NCBI GenBank assembly: GCA_963715825.1
Contig: CAVQSI010000041.1
Span: 62,001-126,000, forward strand
Length of the DNA stretch: 64,000 bases
Direction: 5' to 3'
Origin: Sva-07 sp963715825
Lineage (GTDB): Bacteria; Actinomycetota; Acidimicrobiia; Acidimicrobiales; Ilumatobacteraceae
This document shows positions 34,580 to 43,187 of the stretch, one piece after another. The stretch's first letter is position 1; each line of letters starts with the position of its first letter. The position numbers and the translations under genes were made by a program. Below the pieces are notes generated by a model. That model was not told the DNA's origin and ran no database searches. It saw nothing but the letters and a program-made list of their open reading frames with translations.

Positions 34580-34909
34580 GTGCCTCTCTCCGAGGAAGAA
34601 CAGCGCATCTTGCGTCAGATCGAGCAGGAACTCGAACAGGACCCCACCTTCTCCCAACGCGGGTATCGGGTGTCGCGTCGTCGATCGATCATGCTGGCGA
34701 TGGGCCTGGTCCTGGGGCTGGTCATCACGATCGGTGGCCTCGCCGTCAGCTTCGTCGTCGCCTTCGCCGGTTTCGTGCTGGTGCTGGTCATGGCGATCCT
34801 GCTCGAATCGGAAGTTCGACTCCTCGGACGTGAACGCCTCGGTCAGCTGCCGATCTCGGCGTGGCTCAGCGGACGTCGACCCGACGTCGACGACGACGCC
34901 ACCCGCTGA
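34580..34909 (+). CDS. DUF3040 family membrane protein
   Basis: A 109-residue protein of an actinobacterial family of unknown function. It starts with the family motif MPLSEEEQRILRQIEQEL, a short amphipathic region, then two adjacent membrane helices (about residues 37-58 and 60-76). An Arg/Asp-rich tail follows. In many Actinobacteria DUF3040 genes lie near dinB and the dcw cluster, as here. GTG 34580 is the only sensible start. Confidence 0.85.
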   Translation: MPLSEEEQRILRQIEQELEQDPTFSQRGYRVSRRRSIMLAMGLVLGLVITIGGLAVSFVVAFAGFVLVLVMAILLESEVRLLGRERLGQLPISAWLSGRRPDVDDDATR

Positions 34910-34942
34910 GCGGCCTCGACGCCTGCGATCCGCAGTCTCGTC

Positions 34943-37180
34943 TCACCGCCAGGCGGTGAAGTGATGTCGCACTCGGCTCTGCCAGTCCATCGACTCCGAC
35001 GCCGCCCGATCGATCTGCTTGGCCCAGTTCCTGCAGTCACCGACCTTGCTCGCGCCGTAGGCGCCGGCCACGTCGAACCCGGTCGTCCCGTCGGCGCGGT
35101 AGGTCGCCTCGGTCACGGCGTCGGCGAGCGACGACATCGGACGGGTGACCAACGGGAAGTGCCGGGCAGTGCTGGCGGCCACCTCCGACGGTGTGTCCGA
35201 CGGCCGCAGCGGCACGCCGACCGAGGCGACGGCGCTCGTCGCGCGCTGCCACGCATCGGCGAGCTGGTCGTCGACCGATCGGGCCCGGCGTCGATGACGG
35301 ACCAGCCGCACAGCGCTCGGTGCGAGCAGTGCCACGACGAGGAGCCCGAGCGCCGCGAGCCACAGCTGCGAGGTGCCGCCGCCGTTGTCGGTGGTCGACT
35401 GGGGAGTCGGAGTCGGTGACTCGCCGCTCGGCGCCTCCTCGAACTCCGGGATGTTCAGCCCGTCGCCCGGGTCGAGCGGAGCGGTCGGCAGGGTCGGCGA
35501 CGGGGCCTCGTCGGTTGTCGCGTCGATCTCGGCGGCGCTGGCCGTGGTGTCCTGCTGCGGCGGGAGTCCGGTGTAGCTCTGGGCGTTCGGGGCACCTCGA
35601 CCCGGGGTCGGCTCGAAGCCGACCCACCCGATGTCGTCGAACCACACCTCGGGCCACGCATGTGCGTTGCGCCCCAGTACCGAGTACTCGCCGTCGCCGA
35701 GCGCGACGCCCGACGTGAACCCGACGGCCACCCGGGTCGGGATGCCGACGGTGCGCAGCATCGCGGCGTAGGTGCCGGCGAACTGTTCGCAGTAACCGAC
35801 GCGGTCGCGCAGAAAGCTCTCGATCGCCGAGTTGCCGTGGCCGGGTCGCACCTCGAGGCTGTACTCGAACTCGGTCTGGAACCACGCCTGGAGCCGCAGG
35901 GCAGCGTCGTAGGGGCTCGTGGCCCCTGCGGTGACCTGGCGGGCGGTGGCCTCGACCACGTCGGGCAGATCGTCGGGCACGGTGGTGTGGATCGGATCCG
36001 GCGGGGCCGCCGACGTCGCCGTCGCCAGTTGAGCCGCGTCGAGAGCGGGTGCAGCCGACACGATGTCGATCGTGTCGTCGGTCTCCAGGTTGCCGTCGAT
36101 GGTGACCAGCGTGGAGGTCTCGGCCACGAAGCGCAGGTCGTCGGGACCGGACGCTTCGAAGGGGTCGGGCGCTGCCGGCACCAGGGTGCCGCCGAGTGCG
36201 CCGATCGTGATCCGCTGGCGGTTCTCGACGAGTGAGTCGATCGGCGCGGTGAGCGGCCCGTCGACCGACTGCAGCTCGCGTTCGGGCAGCCCCCAGGTGG
36301 TGCCGTCGAAGTCGGGCAGCGCCGACGACCGCCAGTACGACTCGGCGTCGGCGCGTATCCGGAACAGCTCGGTCGTCGAGCGGTTGGTCAACCGCGACCG
36401 GATGTCGACGAGCGGGCTGAGCACCTGCGTGACGCCGCCTCCGCCGCCGCTCGTCTCGTAGAGTGGGGCCGCGTCGGCGCCCGGCAGCCTCGGCCCCACG
36501 ACGCCAGCGACGAGCGCGACGACCACACCGAACGCGAGCGCCGCTGGCCAGCGGCGCCACGTCACCGAGGCAGTACTGCGCCCCGCATCCGCGTGGTACC
36601 CCCGCAACGTCGCCGTGGTCACCGCCCCGACGCCGACCACGACGACCGCGGTGACGATGCGGAGCCGGTCGTCGCCGAGGGCGCCGACGAAGACGAACAG
36701 GACGCCGCCTGGCACCAATGTCTCGGCTCGTGCGTCGGCCCGGAACGCGAACACGTCGGCGAGCAGGACCGCCATGGCGAGGCCGATCGCGGCGAGCACG
36801 TCCCAGCCTCGGCCGTAGTCGACCGGAGCGACCGCCGTGCTGAACTCCGCTCGTACCCCGGCGAGCTGATCTCCGAGGATCGTCCACGTGTCGCTCGTCG
36901 GCAGCCCCCACGAGAACGTGCCGGGGTAGTAGATCGCGAGGACCACCCAGGCCAGTGCCAACGCGGTTGCGGGCACGGCGAGCCACGCCGTCAGGCGGAG
37001 TCGTCGCAGCACGAGCCCGACGCCGTGTCCGGCGATGACGATCGTGGCCATGTCGGCGAGGAAGGGCCAGCCGGAGAACACCCGGGCATACCCGATGGCG
37101 ACCGCCATCGAGAACGCCGCCACCATCGCCGTGGCGAGCATGTCGCTGCCGAGCCCGCGGCGGTGGGCGTCGGCGGTCAT
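34943..37180 (-). CDS. TgpA-like transglutaminase-domain membrane protein
   Basis: A 745-residue membrane protein. Residues about 15-235 hold at least six helices. An extracytoplasmic region follows with a transglutaminase-like core: Cys in DRVGYCEQFAGTYAAMLR and His in VLGRNAHAWPEVWFDDIGW, with the third acidic residue after it. A Ser/Thr/Pro linker, a late membrane helix (LWLAALGLLVVALLAPSAV) and a cytoplasmic tail (DUF4129-like) complete it. It is the third member of a MoxR-DUF58-transglutaminase operon, thought to act in envelope protein modification. Substrate unknown. The start overlaps the DUF58 stop by 4 bases. Confidence 0.87.
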   Translation of the reverse strand: MTADAHRRGLGSDMLATAMVAAFSMAVAIGYARVFSGWPFLADMATIVIAGHGVGLVLRRLRLTAWLAVPATALALAWVVLAIYYPGTFSWGLPTSDTWTILGDQLAGVRAEFSTAVAPVDYGRGWDVLAAIGLAMAVLLADVFAFRADARAETLVPGGVLFVFVGALGDDRLRIVTAVVVVGVGAVTTATLRGYHADAGRSTASVTWRRWPAALAFGVVVALVAGVVGPRLPGADAAPLYETSGGGGGVTQVLSPLVDIRSRLTNRSTTELFRIRADAESYWRSSALPDFDGTTWGLPERELQSVDGPLTAPIDSLVENRQRITIGALGGTLVPAAPDPFEASGPDDLRFVAETSTLVTIDGNLETDDTIDIVSAAPALDAAQLATATSAAPPDPIHTTVPDDLPDVVEATARQVTAGATSPYDAALRLQAWFQTEFEYSLEVRPGHGNSAIESFLRDRVGYCEQFAGTYAAMLRTVGIPTRVAVGFTSGVALGDGEYSVLGRNAHAWPEVWFDDIGWVGFEPTPGRGAPNAQSYTGLPPQQDTTASAAEIDATTDEAPSPTLPTAPLDPGDGLNIPEFEEAPSGESPTPTPQSTTDNGGGTSQLWLAALGLLVVALLAPSAVRLVRHRRRARSVDDQLADAWQRATSAVASVGVPLRPSDTPSEVAASTARHFPLVTRPMSSLADAVTEATYRADGTTGFDVAGAYGASKVGDCRNWAKQIDRAASESMDWQSRVRHHFTAWR

Positions 37181-38373
37181 GCCGGCTCCGGGTGCTGCAT
37201 CGGCTCGGGAACACGGGTCTGAGCGCCTGTCGGGTGACCGACCATCGCTTGCCAGTCGGCGAGGAACTCGTCCTCGGAGCTCGCCGACACGGCGAGCGGC
37301 GCGCCGGTTGCCTCACCGCCGGTGGCCACCAGGACCCGAGTGATCGTGGGATCGGCGATCGTCTGGGTCGAACGCCACGATGCGGCCACGTGCGAACCGG
37401 TGACCACGACGAGCAGCACCAGGCCGTCGGCCATGTCGTTGTCGATCGGTGCCAATGGCGCGTCGCTCGGCTCGATCCGGGCGAGCACCCGCTGGGTCGT
37501 GTGGACGACTTCGGGTCCGCGCAGGTCGATGCCGCCGGCGGTCACGAACCGCGTCGTGAGCCCGGCGCGCATGGCACTCGACACGAGGCTCGCCGCAGCG
37601 GTCACCCCGTGTTCGAACCGCACGTTGCTGCCGTGGGCGCCCGGCGCCGGATCGAACACGACGGTGCACCGATGCAGGCCCTCGACGGTGAACTCCTTCA
37701 CCATCAGATCGTCGGTGCGCGCCGACGCGCGCCAGTGGATGCTTCGCGGCTCGTCGCCGGCGGTGTACTCGCGAAGCCCGTGGAAGTCGCCCGGCCCGAG
37801 TCGTCGAGACGACTCGAGCAGCGCTCGTCCGAGACGACCGCGGCCCAGCTCTGGCATGTCGACCGTCAACGTGCGCGGCGCAACGACGATCTCGTCGGTG
37901 CCGGCGACCACAGAGGTCGAGCGGGCGACGCCGAGGACATCGGTCACGATCAGTTGCAGCGGTCCGAGGGCGATGACGCCGCGTGTGGCCGTCGGTACCC
38001 GGTAGCCGGAGGACGACAGCGTGCCGCCGTGCAGCGATGGCACGGGCAGCCTCGCGACGTGGTCTTCGGTCATCGTGCGCATCACCGGCTCCTCGAGCAC
38101 GAACGGCGCAGTAGCGAAACTGCCCGTGTGCTGCAGCCGGATGTCGACGTGGCCGGTCTCGCCGGCCACCAGCACTGCGGGGTGGATCCACCGGTGTGCC
38201 TCGATCCGCGGTCGACGGCTCGCGACGTAGACGACCGCGACTGCCGCCGCGGCGATGAATCCGGCGCCGATCACGAAGAGCTCGACGATGCCGAACACAC
38301 GCCCGATGGCGATCGCCACGACGCCGGCGATCACGACGACGATGCCCTGACGCGTCAGTGCGAGTCGGGCCAT
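37177..38373 (-). CDS. DUF58 domain protein
   Basis: A 398-residue protein with two N-terminal membrane helices (about residues 10-27 and 30-51). The DUF58 core contains LGPGDFHGLREYTAGDEPRS followed by HWRASARTDDLMVKEF, and a von Willebrand A-like fold is expected beyond it. It partners a MoxR AAA ATPase upstream and the transglutaminase-like protein downstream. Such trios are thought to work in assembly or activation of membrane or metal-loaded proteins. The exact role is unknown. ATG 38373 follows the MoxR gene by 12 bases. Confidence 0.87.
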   Translation of the reverse strand: MARLALTRQGIVVVIAGVVAIAIGRVFGIVELFVIGAGFIAAAAVAVVYVASRRPRIEAHRWIHPAVLVAGETGHVDIRLQHTGSFATAPFVLEEPVMRTMTEDHVARLPVPSLHGGTLSSSGYRVPTATRGVIALGPLQLIVTDVLGVARSTSVVAGTDEIVVAPRTLTVDMPELGRGRLGRALLESSRRLGPGDFHGLREYTAGDEPRSIHWRASARTDDLMVKEFTVEGLHRCTVVFDPAPGAHGSNVRFEHGVTAAASLVSSAMRAGLTTRFVTAGGIDLRGPEVVHTTQRVLARIEPSDAPLAPIDNDMADGLVLLVVVTGSHVAASWRSTQTIADPTITRVLVATGGEATGAPLAVSASSEDEFLADWQAMVGHPTGAQTRVPEPMQHPEPA

Positions 38374-38385
38374 GAGTTCAGCCGA

Positions 38386-39408
38386 TCAACGAGGGACCGG
38401 GACCACGACGGCATCGAAGACCTCGCTGATGGCATCCTCGGGCGACAGCTGTGAGCCGTGCTCGGAGCGGACGACGACTCGATGGCTGAGCGTGGCGTGG
38501 CCGACGGCCTTGACGTCGTCGGGCGTGGCGTAGTTGCGGCCCCGAGCCGCAGCGTGCGCCCGAGCCGCTGCCGCGAGCTGCAGGGTCGCACGAGGCGACA
38601 GGCCCAGCTCGATGCCCGGGTGACGGCGGCTGGTGGCGGCCAGGTCGACCAGATACGACTTGAGTGCGGTGGCGACGTGAACCCGGCGAACCGCGGCGAT
38701 CATCGAGCGGATCTCCTCGATCGAGACGACGGGTTGCAGCGACTGCATTGCATCGGCACCGCCTTGGACGTCGAGCATCTGCATCTCGGCGTCGCGAGCG
38801 GGGTAGCCGATCGAGATTCGCAGCAGGAACCGGTCGAGCTGGCTCTCCGGGAGGCGGTAGGTGCCGCCCTGGTCGACGGGGTTCTGCGTGGCGATCACCA
38901 TGAAGGGCGCATCGAGCTTGCGGCTGCGACCGTCGGCGGTGATCTGGCGTTCCTCCATTGCCTCGAGCAGCGCCGACTGCGTCTTCGGCGAGGCGCGGTT
39001 GATCTCGTCGGCGAGCACGATGTTGGCGAACAACGGGCCCTGCTCGAACACGAACGTCTCGGTCGAACGCTGGTAGATGCTGACGCCAACGAGGTCGGTG
39101 GGCAACAGGTCGGGCGTGAACTGGATTCGCTTCCAGCTGCAGTCGATCGACGCAGCGATCGCCTTGGCCAGCGAGGTCTTGCCGACGCCGGGGACGTCCT
39201 CGATCAGGAGATGGCCCTCGGCGAGCAGGCACATCACCGCCAGTTCGATCGTGTCGTGCTTGCCGTGCAGGACCTGGGCGACGTTCGAGGTGATCGCATC
39301 GAACAGATCCGCGAACCCACGCATCGCTGCGGTGTCGGCACCGGATCCGGTCGCTCGTGGGGACGAAGCGGCCCCCGCTCGGGCGTCGTCCGTGATATCG
39401 GTCGTCAC
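38386..39408 (-). CDS. MoxR-family AAA+ ATPase
   Basis: A 340-residue AAA+ chaperone of the MoxR family. Walker A is EDVPGVGKTSLAKAIAAS (near residue 70), Walker B is IVLADEINRASPKTQSALLE, and sensor 1 is FMVIATQNPVDQGGTYRLPE. The C-terminal lid reads GIELGLSPRATLQLAAAARA. It should use ATP to remodel partner proteins, most likely the DUF58 protein encoded next. The GTG start at 39408 yields MTTDITDDARAG; the first 40 residues are poorly conserved, so a later start is possible. Confidence 0.92.
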   Translation of the reverse strand: MTTDITDDARAGAASSPRATGSGADTAAMRGFADLFDAITSNVAQVLHGKHDTIELAVMCLLAEGHLLIEDVPGVGKTSLAKAIAASIDCSWKRIQFTPDLLPTDLVGVSIYQRSTETFVFEQGPLFANIVLADEINRASPKTQSALLEAMEERQITADGRSRKLDAPFMVIATQNPVDQGGTYRLPESQLDRFLLRISIGYPARDAEMQMLDVQGGADAMQSLQPVVSIEEIRSMIAAVRRVHVATALKSYLVDLAATSRRHPGIELGLSPRATLQLAAAARAHAAARGRNYATPDDVKAVGHATLSHRVVVRSEHGSQLSPEDAISEVFDAVVVPVPR

Positions 39409-39465
39409 CGACGGAAGGGTAGACCGGAGATCGGCCGAGCGACAGTCGGGGTAGGTTCACGCCCC

Positions 39466-40356
39466 GTGGTGCAGATGGAGACGGTGCAGACGGAGACAAC
39501 CGTGCTGGCGGTCGTGGTCGACCCCGGGCGACTCGCCGCCGGCATCGTCGACCAGCGAGGAGAGGTGCTCGTCCGCGACCGGATCGGGACGCCGACGCGT
39601 GAAGTGTGGAGGGCGCTCGAACAACTGGTGCGCCGGGTGCTCGCCGCCCGCCCCGACGACGTCGCAGCACCGTCGTGGGTCGCGATCAGCTCTGCCGGAC
39701 CGATCGACGAGCCGGCCGGAGCCGTGTCGCCGGCGGCGCTGCCGGCCTGGTCGGGGTTCCCGCTGCGACAGCACGTCGAGGACCTCACCGGGCTCCCCGT
39801 CGTGCTCGACACCCTCGCCGGTGCAGCCGCCGAGGGCGAACGGCTCCACGGCGACACCGTGACCACGTCGAGCTTCTTCCTGCTGGTGCTCGATCGCACG
39901 ATCGAGTCGGCCTGCATCCTCGACGGTGTCCGTCTGCGTGGCGCCCACGGCAACGCCGGCTCGATCGCCCACATCACCGTCGATCCGGGGGGTCCGCTCT
40001 GTGTGTGCGGCGCCACTGGATGCTTGGCTGCGTTCGCGTCGGCGTCGGCCCTCGAAGCCGAGATGAACCGACCACTGCGGCGCGCGACGCCGTCGATCAT
40101 CGAACGCACCGGCCTGATGGTCGGCCGAGCGATCGCGTCGACGGCCGCGTCGTTCGACGTGTCGACCTTCGTGCTGTCCGGTGTGGTCGTCGACACCTTC
40201 GGCGATGCGATGCTCGACACGATGCGCCGCGAGATCGCGGCACGCATGCGGCTGACCCACCTCACGGGCCTGCAGGTGGTCGAAGCGTCGGGGTTCGTCC
40301 AGCCGCTCGTCGGCGCGGCTGCTCTCGTCGGTCCCAGTGGCCCTGCCAGGGTCTGA
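39466..40356 (+). CDS. ROK-like protein with degenerate ATP site
   Basis: A 296-residue member of the ROK/sugar-kinase fold. The zinc-site sequence ITVDPGGPLCVCGATGCLAA keeps all three cysteines, and VVLDTLAGAAAEGERL corresponds to the catalytic-Asp block. The N-terminal phosphate loop, normally DxGGTK, reads VVVDPGRLAAGIVD, and the second glycine loop (LGTGIGGG in true kinases) reads LVLDRTIESACIL. It may not bind ATP normally and could be a sensor or an altered kinase. GTG 39466 is used; GTG 39469 and ATG 39475 are alternatives. It is divergent from moxR. Confidence 0.72.
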   Translation: MVQMETVQTETTVLAVVVDPGRLAAGIVDQRGEVLVRDRIGTPTREVWRALEQLVRRVLAARPDDVAAPSWVAISSAGPIDEPAGAVSPAALPAWSGFPLRQHVEDLTGLPVVLDTLAGAAAEGERLHGDTVTTSSFFLLVLDRTIESACILDGVRLRGAHGNAGSIAHITVDPGGPLCVCGATGCLAAFASASALEAEMNRPLRRATPSIIERTGLMVGRAIASTAASFDVSTFVLSGVVVDTFGDAMLDTMRREIAARMRLTHLTGLQVVEASGFVQPLVGAAALVGPSGPARV

Positions 40357-40373
40357 CGACTAGCCTCGCACCC

Positions 40374-41594
40374 ATGGATCCCACCTACTCCCCAGAGGCC
40401 GAGGCGTACCGCGAGAAGGTGCAGGCGTTCCTCGCCGAGAAACTGCCGCCGAACTGGGGCGGTCTGGGTGCACTCGAAGGCGACGCGATCACCGAGTTCG
40501 TCACCGAGTGGCGCAAGACGCTCTACGAGGCGAACTACCTGGCGCCGGGTTGGCCCACCGAGTACGGAGGGGCCGGGTTGACCGCCACCGAGCAGGTCAT
40601 CCTCGCCGAGGAGTTCGCTCGCGCCGGCGTGCCCACCGGCGGCCCGAACGACGTCTTCGGCATCCAGATGCTGGGCAACACGCTGCTGATGTGGGGTTCC
40701 GAGGAGCAGAAGTCGTACTACCTGCCACGGATCCTGTCGGGTGAGGACACCTGGTGCCAGGGCTACTCCGAGCCCGACGCCGGCTCCGACCTCGGCAACG
40801 TCGGGTTGAAGGCCGAACTCGACGGCGACGAGTGGGTGCTCAACGGCCAGAAGATCTGGACCTCGGCGGGCCACCTCGCCGACCACATCTTCACGCTCGC
40901 TCGAACCGACCCCGACTCGCCCAAGCACAAGGGGATCTCGTTCCTGCTGGTGCCGATGGAGCAGCCCGGCATCGAGGTCCGCCCGATCAAGATGATCTCG
41001 GGCGAGAGCGAGTTCAACGAGGTGTTCTACACCGACGCCCGCTGCCCGAAGGACAACGTCGTGGGCGGCGTCAACAACGGCTGGGCGGTCGCGATGTCGC
41101 TGCTCGGGTTCGAGCGTGGCGAGGCCGCGGCGACCGGGCCGATCCGCTACCAGGCCGAACTCGACCGTCTCGTCGAGATGGCCCGCGAGCGCGGGCTCGC
41201 CGACGACCCGCTGATCCGCCAGCGACTTGCGTGGTGCCACTCCAAGGTCCAGATCATGCGCTTCCTCGGACAGCGCACGCTCACGCAGTTCCTCGCCGGA
41301 CACCATCCCGGCCCCGATGGTGCGATCTCCAAGCTCTACTGGAGCGAGTACCACCTCAAGGTGACCGAACTGGCTGTCGACATCCTCGGTGCCGACGCCC
41401 TCGAGGTCGAAGGTCGCCCGCCGTCATCGTCGTTCCAGACCGACGATCCGGGTGCGGCCAACACCTCCGGCTCGTGGGTCAACACGTTCCTGAACGCCCG
41501 TGCCGGCACGATCTACGCCGGTTCGTCGCAGATCCAGCGCAACATCATCGGCGAGATGATCCTGCAGCTCCCGAAGGAGCCGAAGCCGGCGTGA
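40374..41594 (+). CDS. Acyl-CoA dehydrogenase
   Basis: A 406-residue flavoprotein that introduces a double bond into an acyl-CoA. The N-terminal helical domain includes LAPGWPTEYGGAGLTATEQV. The middle FAD region is GYSEPDAGSDLGNVGLKAEL and NGQKIWTSAGHLADHIFTLA. The C-terminal domain has RAGTIYAGSSQIQRNIIGEM. It resembles the FadE-type enzymes used for branched or steroid-like substrates in Actinobacteria, but chain specificity cannot be read. ATG 40374 lies 17 bases after the ROK-like gene. The stop overlaps the next small gene (GTGA). Confidence 0.9.
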   Translation: MDPTYSPEAEAYREKVQAFLAEKLPPNWGGLGALEGDAITEFVTEWRKTLYEANYLAPGWPTEYGGAGLTATEQVILAEEFARAGVPTGGPNDVFGIQMLGNTLLMWGSEEQKSYYLPRILSGEDTWCQGYSEPDAGSDLGNVGLKAELDGDEWVLNGQKIWTSAGHLADHIFTLARTDPDSPKHKGISFLLVPMEQPGIEVRPIKMISGESEFNEVFYTDARCPKDNVVGGVNNGWAVAMSLLGFERGEAAATGPIRYQAELDRLVEMARERGLADDPLIRQRLAWCHSKVQIMRFLGQRTLTQFLAGHHPGPDGAISKLYWSEYHLKVTELAVDILGADALEVEGRPPSSSFQTDDPGAANTSGSWVNTFLNARAGTIYAGSSQIQRNIIGEMILQLPKEPKPA

Positions 41595-41866
41595 CCGGTC
41601 GGGCGCCACGGCAGGTGGGGCCCATGATCGCGGTGACGGCGGTGGTGCTGCGGCACCCGTCGTTGTGGCCGACGGCGCTGCGTCAGGCACTCCGTCTGGT
41701 GCCCTCGCGTTGGTGGACGCGATCGCCGTATCTCCCGGTGCCGTCGCGTTCGTACCTCGAATTCCGCTTGGTCACGCAATACGGTGACATCTCGCATCGC
41801 CCAGAGCCGGAAGATGTGCTGAACTACCTGCGATGGTGTCGCGACTGGCAGCGACTCGACGCCTGA
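41591..41866 (+). CDS. Small conserved-looking protein of unknown function
   Basis: I do not recognise it. The 91-residue protein is basic and rich in Arg, Trp and Pro in the first 60 residues (ALRQALRLVPSRWWTRSPYL). The second half reads SYLEFRLVTQYGD and EDVLNYLRWCRDWQRLDA. It has no clear membrane segment beyond a weak hydrophobic patch at residues 12-22. The GTG start overlaps the dehydrogenase stop by 4 bases, which supports it being a real, coupled gene. Confidence 0.6.
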   Translation: MTGRAPRQVGPMIAVTAVVLRHPSLWPTALRQALRLVPSRWWTRSPYLPVPSRSYLEFRLVTQYGDISHRPEPEDVLNYLRWCRDWQRLDA

Positions 41867-41891
41867 GCGGCGAGCGGGAACGGGTCGGATC

Positions 41892-42389
41892 GTGCTGAGC
41901 GCACTCGTGCTGAACGCCAGCTTCGAACCGCTGAGCATCGTGTCGAGCGAGCGTGCAACGTGTCTCGTGATCGCCGAGAAGGCCGACGTCCTCGAAGACG
42001 ACGGCCGGGTCATGCACTCCGAACGGCTCAGCGTTCCGTGCCCCTCGGTGATCCGTCTGCGCTACATGGTCAAGGTGCCCTACGTCCGGCGCGCCGCCCT
42101 GTCGCGGCGGGCGATCTTCGCTCGCGACGACTACCGCTGCCAGTACTGCGGGGAACGTGCCGACTCGATCGATCACGTCGTTCCGCGCTCGAAGGGCGGA
42201 CCACACAGCTGGGAGAACGTGGCCGCAGCGTGTCGGCCGTGCAACCTCGGCAAGCGCGACCGGACCCCCGACGAGGCCGGCATGCGCCTCGCCCGGCCGT
42301 GTCATGCGCCTCGTGCCACCGCGTGGGTGGTGGTGTCGGTGAGTGGGGTGCCGGACACGTGGCGCCCCTATCTGCCGCTCGCCTCGTGA
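41892..42389 (+). CDS. HNH endonuclease
   Basis: A 165-residue protein with an HNH nuclease domain in the middle: FARDDYRCQYCGERADSIDH, then VVPRSKGGPHSWENVAAACR, then PCNLGKRDRTPDEA. The two CxxC pairs bind structural zinc and the DH, N and later residues form the metal site. The N-terminal part (MLSALVLNASFEPLSIVSSE) is a conserved extension seen in a common actinobacterial HNH family. Its role is unknown and there is no restriction or mobile context. The GTG start is 25 bases after the small gene, and its stop overlaps the lipoate-ligase-like gene (GTGA). Confidence 0.9.
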   Translation: MLSALVLNASFEPLSIVSSERATCLVIAEKADVLEDDGRVMHSERLSVPCPSVIRLRYMVKVPYVRRAALSRRAIFARDDYRCQYCGERADSIDHVVPRSKGGPHSWENVAAACRPCNLGKRDRTPDEAGMRLARPCHAPRATAWVVVSVSGVPDTWRPYLPLAS

Positions 42390-43072
42390 CATCCGCGCCG
42401 CCGTACCGGGTGGTCCGATCCAGCTCGACCGCAGCGGACTTCCACGGCCGTGTCGTGCCGGAGCCCGCCGGGCGCGAGATCTGGCGTCACGACATCACCA
42501 CACCGGCGCTCGTGCTCGGTTCGACCCAGGACGACTCGGTCGTCGACGTCGATGCCTGCCGGCTCGCCGGGGTCGAGGTGGTGCGACGCCGCAGCGGCGG
42601 GGGAGCGGTGTTGCTGCTGCCCGGCGAGGTGACGTGGCTCGACGTGATCGTGCCAGCTGGCATGCCGGGGTGGTCCGCCGACGTGCACGGGCCGATGATC
42701 TGGCTGGGACGCCGCCTCGCAGCGGCGATCTCGGCGGTGACCGGGATCGACGATCTCGTCGTGCACGACGGCGCGATGGTCGACACGGCGTGGTCGAGGC
42801 TGATCTGCTTCGACGGTGTCGGCGCCGGTGAGGTGTTGGTGGGCGGGAGCAAACTGGTCGGGATCAGTCAGCGCCGAACCCGTCACGCCGCCCGGCTGCA
42901 GTGCTGCTGGTACGGCGTCTACGACCCGTCGCGCCTCGTCGAGCTGCTCGCGGCGGACGTCCGGCCTGCGCTCGCCGACCTCGCGCCGGTCGCCACGTTG
43001 CCCGCGGCGCCCGTCGACGCGGTCGTCGAGCACCTCGCCGACACGCTGGCGGGCGAGGGCGGTGGGCGGTGA
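42386..43072 (+). CDS. Lipoate-protein ligase A-like protein
   Basis: A 228-residue member of the biotin/lipoate ligase fold (BPL_LplA_LipB). It has the lipoyl-AMP site GVEVVRRRSGGGAVLLLPGE and the conserved Lys region VGGSKLVGISQRRTRH, which in LplA handles the adenylated lipoate. It lacks the separate C-terminal LplA domain. Attachment of lipoate or octanoate to a target protein is likely but specificity is not shown. The GTG start overlaps the HNH stop by 4 bases. The stop is followed within two bases by a 12-bp tandem repeat. Confidence 0.78.
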   Translation: MTSAPPYRVVRSSSTAADFHGRVVPEPAGREIWRHDITTPALVLGSTQDDSVVDVDACRLAGVEVVRRRSGGGAVLLLPGEVTWLDVIVPAGMPGWSADVHGPMIWLGRRLAAAISAVTGIDDLVVHDGAMVDTAWSRLICFDGVGAGEVLVGGSKLVGISQRRTRHAARLQCCWYGVYDPSRLVELLAADVRPALADLAPVATLPAAPVDAVVEHLADTLAGEGGGR

Positions 43073-43073
43073 C

Positions 43074-43145
43074 GTGGAGTGTGGCGTGGAGGGTGGCGTG
43101 GAGGGTGGCGTGGAGGGTGGCGTGGAGGGTGGCATGGACGGTGAC
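43074..43145 (+). repeat. Six-unit 12-bp tandem repeat upstream of mraZ
   Basis: The unit GTGGAGGGTGGC occurs four times exactly (43086-43133), flanked by imperfect copies at 43074-43085 and 43134-43145. The array begins one base after the stop of the lipoate-ligase-like gene and ends before a G-rich stretch. The 12-bp period keeps any reading frame open. It is a candidate site for copy-number variation near the dcw promoter. Confidence 0.9.
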
Positions 43146-43147
43146 GT

Positions 43148-43181
43148 GGGGCCGCCGGGGGCCGCCGGGGGATGATCGGGG
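43148..43181 (+). repeat. G-quadruplex-type motif before the mraZ operators
   Basis: Four G-tracts of 4-5 bases (43148, 43157, 43167, 43178) are separated by CCGCC, CCGCC and ATGATC. This fits a plus-strand G-quadruplex just before the first TGGGG operator at 43188. CCGCCGGGGG is itself duplicated. Confidence 0.5.
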
Positions 43182-43187
43182 AGCAAA

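Noticed and set aside
39606..41594. 662-codon reading joining the ROK-like region to the acyl-CoA dehydrogenase
   Set aside because: Its first part is an out-of-frame shadow of the ROK-like gene; the dehydrogenase starts at ATG 40374.
41892..42389. HNH gene as part of a restriction or mobile element
   Set aside because: The neighbours are housekeeping-type genes, start-stop overlaps are tight, and no integrase, methylase or repeat ends are present.
43074..43145. CRISPR array
   Set aside because: The units are 12 bp head to tail with no spacers and no cas genes nearby.
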